The position numbers and the translations under genes were made by a program. Positions 46,769 through 54,785 of a stretch of 64,000 nt of DNA are shown here, piece by piece (the first letter of the stretch is position 1; the number at the start of each line of letters is the position of its first letter). The DNA comes from Mycobacterium sp. UM_CSW (lineage in GTDB: Bacteria; Actinomycetota; Actinomycetes; Mycobacteriales; Mycobacteriaceae): assembly GCF_000455205.1 (NCBI RefSeq), contig NZ_AUWQ01000004.1, positions 1-64,000 of the forward strand. Direction: 5' to 3'. Under the pieces are notes generated by a model. That model worked only from the letters and a program-made list of their open reading frames with translations, did not search any database and had not been told where the DNA came from.

Positions 46769-47590
46769 TCAGGCGAGCAGCGCGCCGCGCAGTCGATCCA
46801 GATCGGAATCGGTGATGCCCGCGTCGCTCAGATAGCCGCCGAGCGAACCGAATTCGGCGTCGATGGTTTGGCGGGCGGCGGCCAGGTATTCCGGACGCAC
46901 CCCGAGGACGCCGTCGGACAGCCGGGCCTCGGTGAAGGTCACCACCTCCGGGGTCAGTTCGGTATCCCCGCGCTGCTGGATCATCTCGAAGATCCGCGAC
47001 CGAAGTTCGGGCACGGCGTCGTTGCTACGCAGGAAGTCGGTGACGATGGCGTCGCGATCGACGCCGATTGCTTCGAGCACGGTCGCGATCACAAAGCCGG
47101 TCCGGTCCTTGCCCGCGAAGCAGTGGGTCAGCACCGGGCGACCGGCGGCCAGCAGCGTGACGACGCGGCGCAGCGCCCGCTGCGCCCCATTGCGTGTTGG
47201 GAATTGCCGGTACTCGTCGGTCATGAATCGGACCGCGGTGTCGTTCACCGACTCTTCCGAGCCGTCGGCTTCGCCCCTCAACAGCCGCTGGAACGCCTCC
47301 TCGTGCGGCGCCGCCGCTTCGGCCTCCGAGTCGGCCAGGTCGGGGAACGGCAGCAGGTGGACCTCGACGGCGTCGGGAACCAGCCCCGGCCCGCGCCGGG
47401 CGACCTCGCGCGCGGCGCGCAGGTCGGCGACGTCGGTGATGCCCAGCCGGCGCAGTGTCGCCCGGCCGTCGTCGTCGAGGCGGCTCAGCTCGCCGGACCG
47501 GAACACCCGCCCGGGCCGTAGGCCGTCGACACCGTCAGCGACGTCACGAAAGTTCCACGCGCCGGACAGTTCTCGCACGGCTTCAGCCAT
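46769..47590 (-). CDS. ptpB: Protein tyrosine/phosphoinositide phosphatase PtpB
   Basis: The 273-residue phosphatase is the counterpart of Rv0153c, a secreted enzyme of M. tuberculosis that removes phosphate from phosphotyrosine and phosphoinositides in the host. The P-loop is HCFAGKDRTG with catalytic Cys at about 158, after a LSGAWNFRDVADGVDGLRPG start that is strongly conserved. There is no classical signal peptide. Its ATG overlaps the fadE2 stop by eight bases, so it is translated from the fadE2 message. Confidence 0.96.
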   Translation of the reverse strand: MAEAVRELSGAWNFRDVADGVDGLRPGRVFRSGELSRLDDDGRATLRRLGITDVADLRAAREVARRGPGLVPDAVEVHLLPFPDLADSEAEAAAPHEEAFQRLLRGEADGSEESVNDTAVRFMTDEYRQFPTRNGAQRALRRVVTLLAAGRPVLTHCFAGKDRTGFVIATVLEAIGVDRDAIVTDFLRSNDAVPELRSRIFEMIQQRGDTELTPEVVTFTEARLSDGVLGVRPEYLAAARQTIDAEFGSLGGYLSDAGITDSDLDRLRGALLA

Positions 47591-48815
47591 GCCGGGTGAC
47601 CGCCGCGGCGAGCGCGGATTGCTCCCCGCCGAGCTCCGTGCGCGCGATGGTCCGCATGTGCACCTCATCGGGTCCGTCGAAGATCCGCATCGCGCGATGC
47701 CAGGCGTACATCCGGGCCAGCACGGTGTCGTCGCTGACGCCGGCGGCCCCGTGCACCTGGATGGCGCGGTCGATCACGTTGCAGGCCACCTGCGGGGCCA
47801 CCGCCTTGATCTGCGAGACCAGCAGGTGGGCGGCCTTGTTGCCGTGCTGATCGATGGTCCAGGCCGCCTTCTCGCACAGCAGTCGGGCCTGGTCGATCTC
47901 GTTGCGGGACTTGGCAATTGCCTCCCGCACCACGCCCTGCTCGGCCAGCGGGCGGCCGAACGCCACCCGGTTGCGCGCCCGGTCGGCCATCAGCGCCAGT
48001 GCGCGTTCGGCGCCGCCCAGCGCGCGCATGCAGTGGTGGATGCGGCCCGGCCCCAGCCGCGCCTGGGCTATCGCGAAGCCGGCCCCTTCCTCGCCGAGCA
48101 GGTTGGTCACCGGAACCCGGACGTTGTCGTAGCTGATCTCGCAGTGCCCGGGCTGGTCCTGGTAGCCGAAGACCGTCGTGGAGCGGACGACGGTCACGCC
48201 GGGCGTATCGATGGGCACCAGCACCATCGACTGCTGCTGGTGGCTGGCCGCGTCCGGGTTGGTCCGGCCCATCACGATGAGGATCTTGCAGCGCGGGTCG
48301 GCCGCCCCGGACGTCCACCACTTGCGGCCGTTGATGACGTAGTCGCCGCCGTCGCGCTCGATGGACGTTTCGATGTTGCGGGCGTCGCTGCTGGCGACCG
48401 CGGGCTCGGTCATCGAGAAGGCGCTGCGGATCTCGCCGGCCAGCAAGGGCTCCAGCCACTGCTTGCGCTGCTCCTCGGTGGCGAACAGGTGCAGGGTCTC
48501 CATGTTGCCGGTGTCGGGCGCCGCGCAGTTGAGCGACTCGGGTGCGAGCTCGAGGCTCCAGCCGGTCAGCTCGGCCAGCGGAGCGTACTCCAGGTTGGTC
48601 AACCCCGACTCGGCCGGCAGGAACAGGTTCCACAGGCCCTGTTGTTTGGCCTTGAGCTTCAGTTCCTCGATGACCGGCGGAACCGTGTGGTCATTCGGGC
48701 CGGCCTCGTGACGGTATTTGTCGTATTCGGCCTCGGCCGGGAAGACGTACTCGATCATGAAGTCGGACAGTCGCTTGTGGTAATCGCTGGCTTTGGCCGA
48801 CATCGCGAAGTCCAT
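47583..48815 (-). CDS. fadE2: Acyl-CoA dehydrogenase FadE2
   Basis: The 410-residue flavoenzyme corresponds to Rv0154c. Motifs include LWNLFLPAESGLTNLEYAPLAELTG, SAFSMTEPAVASSDARN, YVINGRKWWTSGA, GRIHHCMRALGGAERALALM and HGAAGVSDDTVLARMYAWHRAMRIFDGPDEVH; this last end is typical of the ACAD10/11-like group. Starts at 48824 (GTG), 48815 (ATG) and 48803 (ATG) are all possible; none has a good ribosome-binding site. Its last codons overlap ptpB. Confidence 0.92.
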   Translation of the reverse strand: MDFAMSAKASDYHKRLSDFMIEYVFPAEAEYDKYRHEAGPNDHTVPPVIEELKLKAKQQGLWNLFLPAESGLTNLEYAPLAELTGWSLELAPESLNCAAPDTGNMETLHLFATEEQRKQWLEPLLAGEIRSAFSMTEPAVASSDARNIETSIERDGGDYVINGRKWWTSGAADPRCKILIVMGRTNPDAASHQQQSMVLVPIDTPGVTVVRSTTVFGYQDQPGHCEISYDNVRVPVTNLLGEEGAGFAIAQARLGPGRIHHCMRALGGAERALALMADRARNRVAFGRPLAEQGVVREAIAKSRNEIDQARLLCEKAAWTIDQHGNKAAHLLVSQIKAVAPQVACNVIDRAIQVHGAAGVSDDTVLARMYAWHRAMRIFDGPDEVHMRTIARTELGGEQSALAAAVTRHG

Positions 48816-48866
48816 GACCGTCACGATAGGACACGTGTCGGGGCACTAAATTTCAGGGCGTCACAC

Positions 48867-48929
48867 CGCCGAGCCTGTAATTCTGCACGGAAAGTATGAG
48901 TAGGCGTCTGCAGATTTACAGGCTCGGCG
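48867..48929. repeat. Near-perfect 20-bp inverted repeat in the fadE2/DUF1348 divergent region
   Basis: CGCCGAGCCTGTAATTCTGC (48867-48886) is inverted at 48910-48929 with one mismatch and a 23-base spacer. It lies 52 bases from the fadE2 start and only a few bases from the next ATG, between divergent genes, so a terminator role is unlikely. It could be a dispersed intergenic repeat or an operator. Confidence 0.65.
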
Positions 48930-48933
48930 CACG

Positions 48934-49404
48934 ATGGACGCCATGACCGAATCACGCCCCCCGTTCCCGCCATTCACCCTCGAGACGGCACTGCAGAAGG
49001 TTCAGGCGGCCGAGGACGCCTGGAACACCCGCGACCCTGAGAAGGTGAGCCTGGCGTACACGCCCGACTCGCAGTGGCGAAACCGCGACGAGCACGTCGT
49101 CGGCCGGGCCGAGATCGTGGCGTTTTTGACCCGCAAGTGGCAGCGCGAACTCGACTACTCGCTGCGCAAGAGCCTGTGGGACTTCCACGACAACCGCATC
49201 GCCGTGCGGTTCCAGTACGAGTGCCATGACCACACCGGCCAGTGGTACCGCAGCTACGGCAACGAGCTGTGGGAGTTCAGCCCGTCGGGACTGATGGCCC
49301 GTCGCGAGGCCAGCATCAACGACGTGCCGATCCAGGAATCCGAGCGCCGGTACTTCGGGCCCCGCCCGGCGTCGCAGCACGGGCAAGATATTCCGCTCTG
49401 GTGA
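48934..49404 (+). CDS. DUF1348 (NTF2-like) protein
   Basis: The 156-residue protein matches the DUF1348 family: [84 protein letters not shown] is spread over its length with the trademark RWQREL-like run. An ATG at 48943 is an equal start choice. Function is unknown; the fold is a small alpha+beta barrel. M. tuberculosis does not have it between the fadE2 and pntAa counterparts. Confidence 0.88.
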   Translation: MDAMTESRPPFPPFTLETALQKVQAAEDAWNTRDPEKVSLAYTPDSQWRNRDEHVVGRAEIVAFLTRKWQRELDYSLRKSLWDFHDNRIAVRFQYECHDHTGQWYRSYGNELWEFSPSGLMARREASINDVPIQESERRYFGPRPASQHGQDIPLW

Positions 49405-49411
49405 CTGCGGA

Positions 49412-49417
49412 TAGGGT
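49412..49417 (+). promoter_or_regulatory. SigA-type -10 (TAGGGT) before pntAa
   Basis: TGCGGATAGGGT matches an extended -10 (TANNNT) seen in mycobacteria, about 46 bases before the pntAa ATG. It would drive the three-gene transhydrogenase operon. Confidence 0.5.
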
Positions 49418-49462
49418 GTGCTGCGGCAAGCCGAAGACATAAGGGAAGTAGATGTACGCGCC

Positions 49463-50560
49463 ATGACAGATGCGCAGACGACGGTGGGGGTGGTCGCCGA
49501 GTCGGGGACCGAGGAGCGGCGCGTCGCGCTGGTACCGAAGGCGGTCGCGTCGCTGGTCAGTAGCGGTTTGGCGGTGGTGGTCGAGTCCGGTGCGGGCGAA
49601 CGCGCGCTGCTGCCCGACGCGCTCTACACCGAGGCGGGGGCCAGCATCGGGGACGCCTGGGCGGCCGACGTCGTCGTCAAGGTCGCACCGCCGACGGCCG
49701 AGGAGGTTGCCCGGCTGCACAGCGGCCAGACCCTGATCGGCTTCCTGGCGCCGCGCAACGCCGACAACGCGATCGGGGCGCTCAAGCAGGCCGGGGTGCA
49801 GGCGTTCGCGCTGGAGGCGATCCCGCGCATCTCGCGCGCCCAGGTGATGGACGCCTTGTCGTCGCAGGCCAACGTGGCCGGGTACAAGGCCGTCCTGTTG
49901 GCGGCCTCGGAATCGACCCGGTTCTTCCCGATGCTGACCACCGCGGCGGGAACCGTGAAGCCGGCCACCGTGCTGGTGCTCGGCGTCGGGGTGGCCGGCC
50001 TGCAGGCGCTGGCGACGGCCAAGCGGCTGGGCGCGCGGACGACCGGCTACGACGTGCGTCCGGAGGTGGCCGACCAGGTGCGTTCGGTGGGCGCGCAGTG
50101 GCTGGACGTCGGGATAGACGCGGCCGGTGAGGGCGGCTACGCCCGCGAGCTGACCGACGAGGAGCGCGCCCAGCAGCAGAAGGCGCTGGAAGATGCGATC
50201 GCCGGATTCGACGTGGTGATCACCACCGCGCTGGTGCCGGGGCGCCCGGCGCCGCGGCTGGTCACCGCGGCCGCGGTGGAGGCGATGAAACCCGGCAGCG
50301 TGATCGTCGACCTCGCCGGTGAGACCGGCGGCAACTGCGAGCTGACCGAGCCGGGCCGCACCGTGGTCAAGCACGACGTCACCATCGCCTCGCCGCTGAA
50401 CCTGCCCGCGACCATGCCGGAGCACGCGAGCGAGCTGTACAGCAAGAACATCACGGCGCTGCTGGACCTGCTGATCAAGGACGGCAAGCTGGCGCCGGAC
50501 TTCGACGACGAGGTCATCGCGGACTCGTGTGTGACGCGCCAGCCCGGCGGGGAGGATTAG
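49463..50560 (+). CDS. pntAa: NAD(P) transhydrogenase subunit alpha, part 1
   Basis: The 365-residue cytosolic subunit (Rv0155 counterpart) binds NAD(H) in the proton-translocating transhydrogenase. It has the alanine dehydrogenase/PNT N-terminal domain (GVVAESGTEERRVALVPKAVASL) and the nucleotide fold VLVLGVGVAGLQALATAKRLGA. The later SVIVDLAGETGGNCELT motif is also typical. The ATG at 49463 starts the conserved region. The gene abuts pntAb directly (TAGATG). Confidence 0.95.
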   Translation: MTDAQTTVGVVAESGTEERRVALVPKAVASLVSSGLAVVVESGAGERALLPDALYTEAGASIGDAWAADVVVKVAPPTAEEVARLHSGQTLIGFLAPRNADNAIGALKQAGVQAFALEAIPRISRAQVMDALSSQANVAGYKAVLLAASESTRFFPMLTTAAGTVKPATVLVLGVGVAGLQALATAKRLGARTTGYDVRPEVADQVRSVGAQWLDVGIDAAGEGGYARELTDEERAQQQKALEDAIAGFDVVITTALVPGRPAPRLVTAAAVEAMKPGSVIVDLAGETGGNCELTEPGRTVVKHDVTIASPLNLPATMPEHASELYSKNITALLDLLIKDGKLAPDFDDEVIADSCVTRQPGGED

Positions 50561-50896
50561 ATGTACGACGAGCTTTTGGCCAACCTGGCGATCCTGGTGC
50601 TGTCCGGATTCGTCGGGTTCGCGGTGATCTCCAAGGTGCCCAACACGCTGCACACGCCGCTGATGTCGGGCACCAACGCCATCCACGGCATCGTGGTGCT
50701 CGGCGCGCTGGTGGTGTTCGGGGAGGTGGAGCACCCGTCGCTCGCGGTGCAGATCATCCTGTTCGTCGCGGTGGTGTTCGGAACGCTCAACGTCATCGGC
50801 GGCTTCATCGTCACCGACCGGATGCTGGGCATGTTCAAGGGCAAGAAGAAGCCGTCGGCCCAGAAGGCCGACGACGGGGAAGTGGTCGCCAAATGA
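50561..50896 (+). CDS. pntAb: NAD(P) transhydrogenase subunit alpha, part 2
   Basis: The 111-residue membrane subunit (Rv0156 counterpart) contributes three transmembrane helices (about 7-27, 43-62, 65-90) to the proton channel. It corresponds to the C-terminal membrane part of E. coli PntA, which is a separate gene in mycobacteria. It starts right after the pntAa stop and its own stop overlaps the pntB start (ATGA), so the three subunits are made together. Confidence 0.95.
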   Translation: MYDELLANLAILVLSGFVGFAVISKVPNTLHTPLMSGTNAIHGIVVLGALVVFGEVEHPSLAVQIILFVAVVFGTLNVIGGFIVTDRMLGMFKGKKKPSAQKADDGEVVAK

Positions 50897-52317
50897 ACTA
50901 CCTGGTGACTGTCCTCTACATCATCTCGTTCTCGCTGTTCATCTACGGGCTGATGGGCCTGACCGGGCCCAAGACCGCGGTGCGCGGCAACCTGATCGCC
51001 GCGGTGGGCATGGCCCTGGCCGTGACGGCGACGCTCATCAAGATCCGGCATACCGACCAATGGGTGCTGATCATCCTCGGGCTGGTGGTGGGCGTCGCGC
51101 TCGGCGTCCCGCCGGCCCGCTACACCAAGATGACCGCCATGCCGCAGCTGGTGGCCTTCTTCAACGGCGTGGGTGGCGGCACCGTCGCGCTCATCGCGCT
51201 CGCGGAATTCATTGAGACCAAAGGCTTTTCGGCCTTCCAGCACGGCGAGTCGCCGACCGTGCACATCGTGGTCGCGTCGCTGTTCGCCGCGATCATCGGG
51301 TCGATTTCGTTCTGGGGCTCGATCATCGCGTTCGGCAAGCTGCAGGAGATCATCTCCGGATCGCCGATCGGCTTCGGGAAGGCCCAGCAGCCGATCAACC
51401 TGCTGCTGCTGGCCGCCGCGGTCGCCGCGGCCGTGGTGATCGGCCTGCACGCCCATCCCGGCACCGGCGGCGCGCCGCTCTGGTGGATGATCGGCCTGCT
51501 CGCCGCGGCCGGGGTGCTGGGCCTGATGGTCGTGCTGCCCATCGGCGGCGCCGACATGCCGGTGGTCATCTCCCTGCTCAACGCGATGACCGGGCTGTCG
51601 GCCGCCGCGGCCGGTTTGGCGCTGAACAACACCGCGATGATCGTCGCCGGCATGATCGTCGGCGCATCCGGCTCGATCCTGACCAACCTGATGGCCAAGG
51701 CCATGAACCGCTCCATTCCCGCCATCGTCGCGGGCGGTTTCGGCGGGGGCGGGGTGGCGCCCAGTGGCGACGGCGGCGGCGACAAGCACGTCAAGGCGAC
51801 GTCGGCCGCCGATGCGGCGATCCAGATGGCCTACGCCAACCAGGTGATCGTGGTGCCTGGCTACGGCCTGGCCGTGGCGCAGGCCCAGCACGCCGTCAAG
51901 GACATGGCCTCGCTGCTGGAGGACAAGGGTGTCGCGGTGAAGTACGCGATCCACCCGGTCGCCGGCCGCATGCCCGGGCACATGAACGTGCTGCTGGCCG
52001 AGGCCGAGGTGGACTACGACGCCATGAAGGACATGGACGACATCAACGACGAGTTCGCGCGCACCGACGTCGCGATCGTCATCGGCGCCAACGACGTCAC
52101 CAACCCGGCGGCCCGCAACGAGGCGTCCAGCCCGATCTATGGCATGCCGATCCTCAACGTGGACAAGGCGAAGTCGGTGATCGTGTTGAAGCGGTCGATG
52201 AACTCGGGATTCGCGGGCATCGACAACCCGCTGTTCTACGCCGACGGCACGACGATGTTGTTCGGGGACGCGAAGAAGTCGGTGACCGAGGTCGCCGAAG
52301 AATTAAAGGCGCTCTAG
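50893..52317 (+). CDS. pntB: NAD(P) transhydrogenase subunit beta
   Basis: The 474-residue subunit (Rv0157 counterpart) has eight or nine membrane helices up to about 290 and a C-terminal NADP(H)-binding domain with VIVVPGYGLAVAQAQHAVKDMASLLEDKG, the VAGRMPGHMNVLLAEA strand and the DINDEFARTDVAIVIGANDVTNPAA region. The complex uses the proton gradient to reduce NADP+ with NADH, supplying NADPH for biosynthesis and stress defence. It ends four bases inside a convergent microprotein gene. Confidence 0.96.
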   Translation: MNYLVTVLYIISFSLFIYGLMGLTGPKTAVRGNLIAAVGMALAVTATLIKIRHTDQWVLIILGLVVGVALGVPPARYTKMTAMPQLVAFFNGVGGGTVALIALAEFIETKGFSAFQHGESPTVHIVVASLFAAIIGSISFWGSIIAFGKLQEIISGSPIGFGKAQQPINLLLLAAAVAAAVVIGLHAHPGTGGAPLWWMIGLLAAAGVLGLMVVLPIGGADMPVVISLLNAMTGLSAAAAGLALNNTAMIVAGMIVGASGSILTNLMAKAMNRSIPAIVAGGFGGGGVAPSGDGGGDKHVKATSAADAAIQMAYANQVIVVPGYGLAVAQAQHAVKDMASLLEDKGVAVKYAIHPVAGRMPGHMNVLLAEAEVDYDAMKDMDDINDEFARTDVAIVIGANDVTNPAARNEASSPIYGMPILNVDKAKSVIVLKRSMNSGFAGIDNPLFYADGTTMLFGDAKKSVTEVAEELKAL

Positions 52318-52439
52318 ACGGGCGGGTAGGCCGGCGGCGGGTATCCGTTGCCGTCGACGACGCCGCGCAGACCCCACGGCACGTACTTGAAGAAGAACTC
52401 GATCTCGTCGCTCATGTCATAGTCCGGACTCGGATCCAT
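52314..52439 (-). CDS. Microprotein, Rv0157A counterpart
   Basis: The 41-residue acidic-to-aromatic peptide starts at the ATG at 52439, five bases after GAGGTGGGG, and reads MDPSPDYDMSDEIEFFFKYV, then a short WGLRG section and a proline/tyrosine-rich end. M. tuberculosis carries an annotated small gene of like length at this spot, which supports it being real. It has no signal peptide or membrane helix. It overlaps the pntB stop by four bases on the opposite strand. Function is unknown. Confidence 0.7.
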   Translation of the reverse strand: MDPSPDYDMSDEIEFFFKYVPWGLRGVVDGNGYPPPAYPPV

Positions 52440-52528
52440 GTCCCCACCTCTCGACTCGCGACCAGTTCGACACACCATCGTAGTCGCAGAGCCGCCGGTG
52501 CGACAGGCGGCGCTGCCCTTAAACTGTC

Positions 52529-52538
52529 CAACCAGTTG
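52529..52538. promoter_or_regulatory. CAACCAGTTG palindrome before the TetR gene
   Basis: A perfect ten-base palindrome lies 38 bases ahead of the tetR ATG, in a segment where a short promoter would fit. It is a plausible autoregulatory site, but the arms are only four bases around CA. Confidence 0.4.
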
Positions 52539-52576
52539 ATTGATAGCAGTGAACGATAGAGAGCACTCAGAGACAG

Positions 52577-53200
52577 ATGCCATCCGAGAACGGGCTGACC
52601 CGCCGCGAAGAGTTGTTGGCCGTTGCCACCAAGCTGTTCGCCGCGCGCGGCTATCACGGCACCCGGATGGACGACGTCGCCGACGTGATCGGGCTGAACA
52701 AGGCGACCGTCTACCACTACTACGCCAGCAAGTCGCTGATTCTGTTCGACATTTACCGCCAGGCCGCCGAGGGCACGTTGGCCGCCGTGCACGACGACCC
52801 GTCCTGGACGGCCCGCGAGGCGCTCTACCAGTACACCGTGCGCCTGCTGACCGGGATCGCGGCCAATCCGGAGCGGGCCGCGGTGTACTTCCAGGAGCAG
52901 CCGTACATCACCGAGTGGTTCACCTCCGAGCAGGTCGCCGAGGTCCGCGAGAAGGAGGCCCAGGTCTACGAGCACGTGCACGGGCTCATCGACCGCGGGA
53001 TCGCCAGCGGCGAGTTCTACGAATGCGACTCGCACGTGGTGGCGCTGGGCTACATCGGGATGACGCTGGGCAGCTACCGCTGGCTGCGGCCGAGTGGGCG
53101 GCGCACCGCCAAGGAGATCGCCGCGGAGTTCAGCACCGCGCTGCTGCGGGGTTTGATTCGCGACGAGTCGATCCGGCAGCATTCGCCGCTGGGCCCGTAG
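52577..53200 (+). CDS. TetR family regulator, Rv0158 counterpart
   Basis: The 207-residue protein has a TetR helix-turn-helix (RREELLAVATKLFAARGYHGTRMDDVADVIGLNKATVYHYYASKSLILFDIY) and a C-terminal domain of the TetR_C_33/KstR-like type with YTVRLLTGIAANPERAAVYFQEQPYI. Close relatives respond to acyl-CoA compounds. It ends nine bases from the convergent PE gene. Its targets are not evident, although a CAACCAGTTG palindrome lies upstream. Confidence 0.9.
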   Translation: MPSENGLTRREELLAVATKLFAARGYHGTRMDDVADVIGLNKATVYHYYASKSLILFDIYRQAAEGTLAAVHDDPSWTAREALYQYTVRLLTGIAANPERAAVYFQEQPYITEWFTSEQVAEVREKEAQVYEHVHGLIDRGIASGEFYECDSHVVALGYIGMTLGSYRWLRPSGRRTAKEIAAEFSTALLRGLIRDESIRQHSPLGP

Positions 53201-53208
53201 CCGGCAGG

Positions 53209-54663
53209 TCAGCCGAAGTTGGGCGGCGGAATCAGCTGCAGCACGCTGCCGGTCGCCCCGCTCAGCAGGGACAGCAGCGTCGTGCTGGACTGGCCGAACG
53301 AGACGTTCAGGCCCGGATTGATGGACGGCACCCACGGGTAGGTGTCCGGGAAGTACGACGGCGACAGCAGCCCGGCCTCCACCCCGATCTCGACCGCGGC
53401 GCCATAGGGACCCTGCACCGCGCCCAGGGCGAGGTCGGGGATGACCGTGAACGGGTTCGGTAGGTCGAACAGTCCGGCCGGGGTCGGAATGTTCGCGTAG
53501 TTGGCGCCGGGTCCGTAGTCGCCGTAGCCCAGGTCGACGAGCACCCGCAGATCGGGCTGGAAGATGTCGGCGATCGGGGGGCCGGCATAGGGGATGGCAC
53601 GGATCGGCTCCAGCAGCGGCAGGTTCTGGGTCATCAGCATGTAGTACTGGGTGCTGCCGGTGTAGTCGGGCGACGTGGGTAATGGCACGGCGGTGCCGAC
53701 CTGGGTGGCCGTCAAGAGGGGATATTGGCCGTGGACGAAGAAGTAGCCCATGAGCGCATTGAGGTCGGACACGAGGTTGAGCGGGTATTGCGGGGCGTCG
53801 GCGATGCCGTCGTATTGGTACGTGTAAATCGAGGTCGGGTACGGGGAATTCGGCGGCGTCGCACCGTTGAAAGCCACGTCCAGGAACGGGATGTAGAAGC
53901 CGGGGAAGCGCTCCAGGATGCCGCCGACGGGGTTGTTGGGGTCGCCGATCAGCACAAAGTTCAAGTGGCCCTGATAGGGGGAGCCCGCGGCCATCAGGTT
54001 CCTTATTTCGTTCGTGGCGATCGTGGCGCTTTGCGAGTAGCCGAAAACGACTGCGCTGTTGTTCGGGTTGCTGAGCGTCGAGTTGATCGCGTTGTTCAGC
54101 AACGTGACGCCCTTGGCGACGGACTGGCCGAACGTCATGTTGCCGAGGTTCGGCGTCACCGGCCAGAACTGCTCGGGCGTGAACAGGCCCTGTGGGATGG
54201 CCGCGGAAAACAGGGGATTTGGCTTTATGTACGCGTTGAACACGCTTGTCACATATTTGGGGTCCGGTATTGGGTTGTTGGTGCCGCCCATGATCAACGC
54301 GAACATCGGGTCGCCGGGGGAGGCCAGCTGCACCACTGACAGCGGGGTGCCGGTCGGCGAGCCCCCGGAGACGACGGCCGCGTTGGTCGCCTCGGCTTGC
54401 GCGTAGGCGGCGGCCGCGGCCGCCAATGCCTGGGTGAATTGGCTGTGGAAACCCGCCGCCTGCGCAAGGAGCGCCTGGTATTCCGCGCCGTACGCACTGA
54501 ATAGGTTCGCGATCGCCGCCGATACCTCGTCCTCGGCCGCCGCCAGCAAACCGGTTGTCCGTGCGGCGGCATTGGTGCCGGCCGCGTTGATCGCCGAACC
54601 GATGTTGTGTACATCGGCGGCCGTGGAAGCCAAGGTCTCAGGGACAGTAATTAAATCCGACAT
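53209..54663 (-). CDS. PE-PPE domain protein, PE3/PE4 group
   Basis: The 484-residue protein has a PE domain (SDLITVPETLASTAADVHNIGSAINAAG, 1-95) and a PE-PPE hydrolase domain with GYSQSATIAT and FVHGQYPLLT. The hydrolase region is followed by a short hydrophobic C-terminus (VLQLIPPPNFG). It matches Rv0159c/Rv0160c, of which only one copy remains here. GGGGAG-type ribosome-binding site precedes the ATG. The upstream motif shared with PE1 suggests common control. Confidence 0.92.
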   Translation of the reverse strand: MSDLITVPETLASTAADVHNIGSAINAAGTNAAARTTGLLAAAEDEVSAAIANLFSAYGAEYQALLAQAAGFHSQFTQALAAAAAAYAQAEATNAAVVSGGSPTGTPLSVVQLASPGDPMFALIMGGTNNPIPDPKYVTSVFNAYIKPNPLFSAAIPQGLFTPEQFWPVTPNLGNMTFGQSVAKGVTLLNNAINSTLSNPNNSAVVFGYSQSATIATNEIRNLMAAGSPYQGHLNFVLIGDPNNPVGGILERFPGFYIPFLDVAFNGATPPNSPYPTSIYTYQYDGIADAPQYPLNLVSDLNALMGYFFVHGQYPLLTATQVGTAVPLPTSPDYTGSTQYYMLMTQNLPLLEPIRAIPYAGPPIADIFQPDLRVLVDLGYGDYGPGANYANIPTPAGLFDLPNPFTVIPDLALGAVQGPYGAAVEIGVEAGLLSPSYFPDTYPWVPSINPGLNVSFGQSSTTLLSLLSGATGSVLQLIPPPNFG

Positions 54664-54766
54664 CTCCCCGTCCTTTCCCCACGGACGCCATCCCGGCCCA
54701 AAGGGAGTTATCCGCGACCATGGGTATTAGGTATTGACCGAGGGTAGATCTGTCCCGCCGGTAAGT

Positions 54767-54778
54767 TTGGCGTTTTGC
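54767..54778 (-). promoter_or_regulatory. Motif GCAAAACGCCAA upstream of the PE3/PE4-type gene
   Basis: Read on the minus strand this is the second copy of the twelve-base motif found before PE1, again with a TTAGAAC element nearby, about 104 bases before the start codon. It lies just downstream of the alpha/beta-hydrolase stop. Confidence 0.5.
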
Positions 54779-54785
54779 GCAAGTT

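Noticed and set aside
46863-48899. Plus-strand open frame of about 678 codons over ptpB and fadE2
   Set aside because: It crosses two coupled minus-strand genes with conserved active sites; the product is low-complexity and lacks motifs.
52528-52541. TCCAACCAGTTGAT before the Rv0158-type TetR as a KstR box
   Set aside because: It matches TnnAACnnGTTnn but ends in T where the consensus needs A, so I kept only the shorter palindrome as a weak operator.
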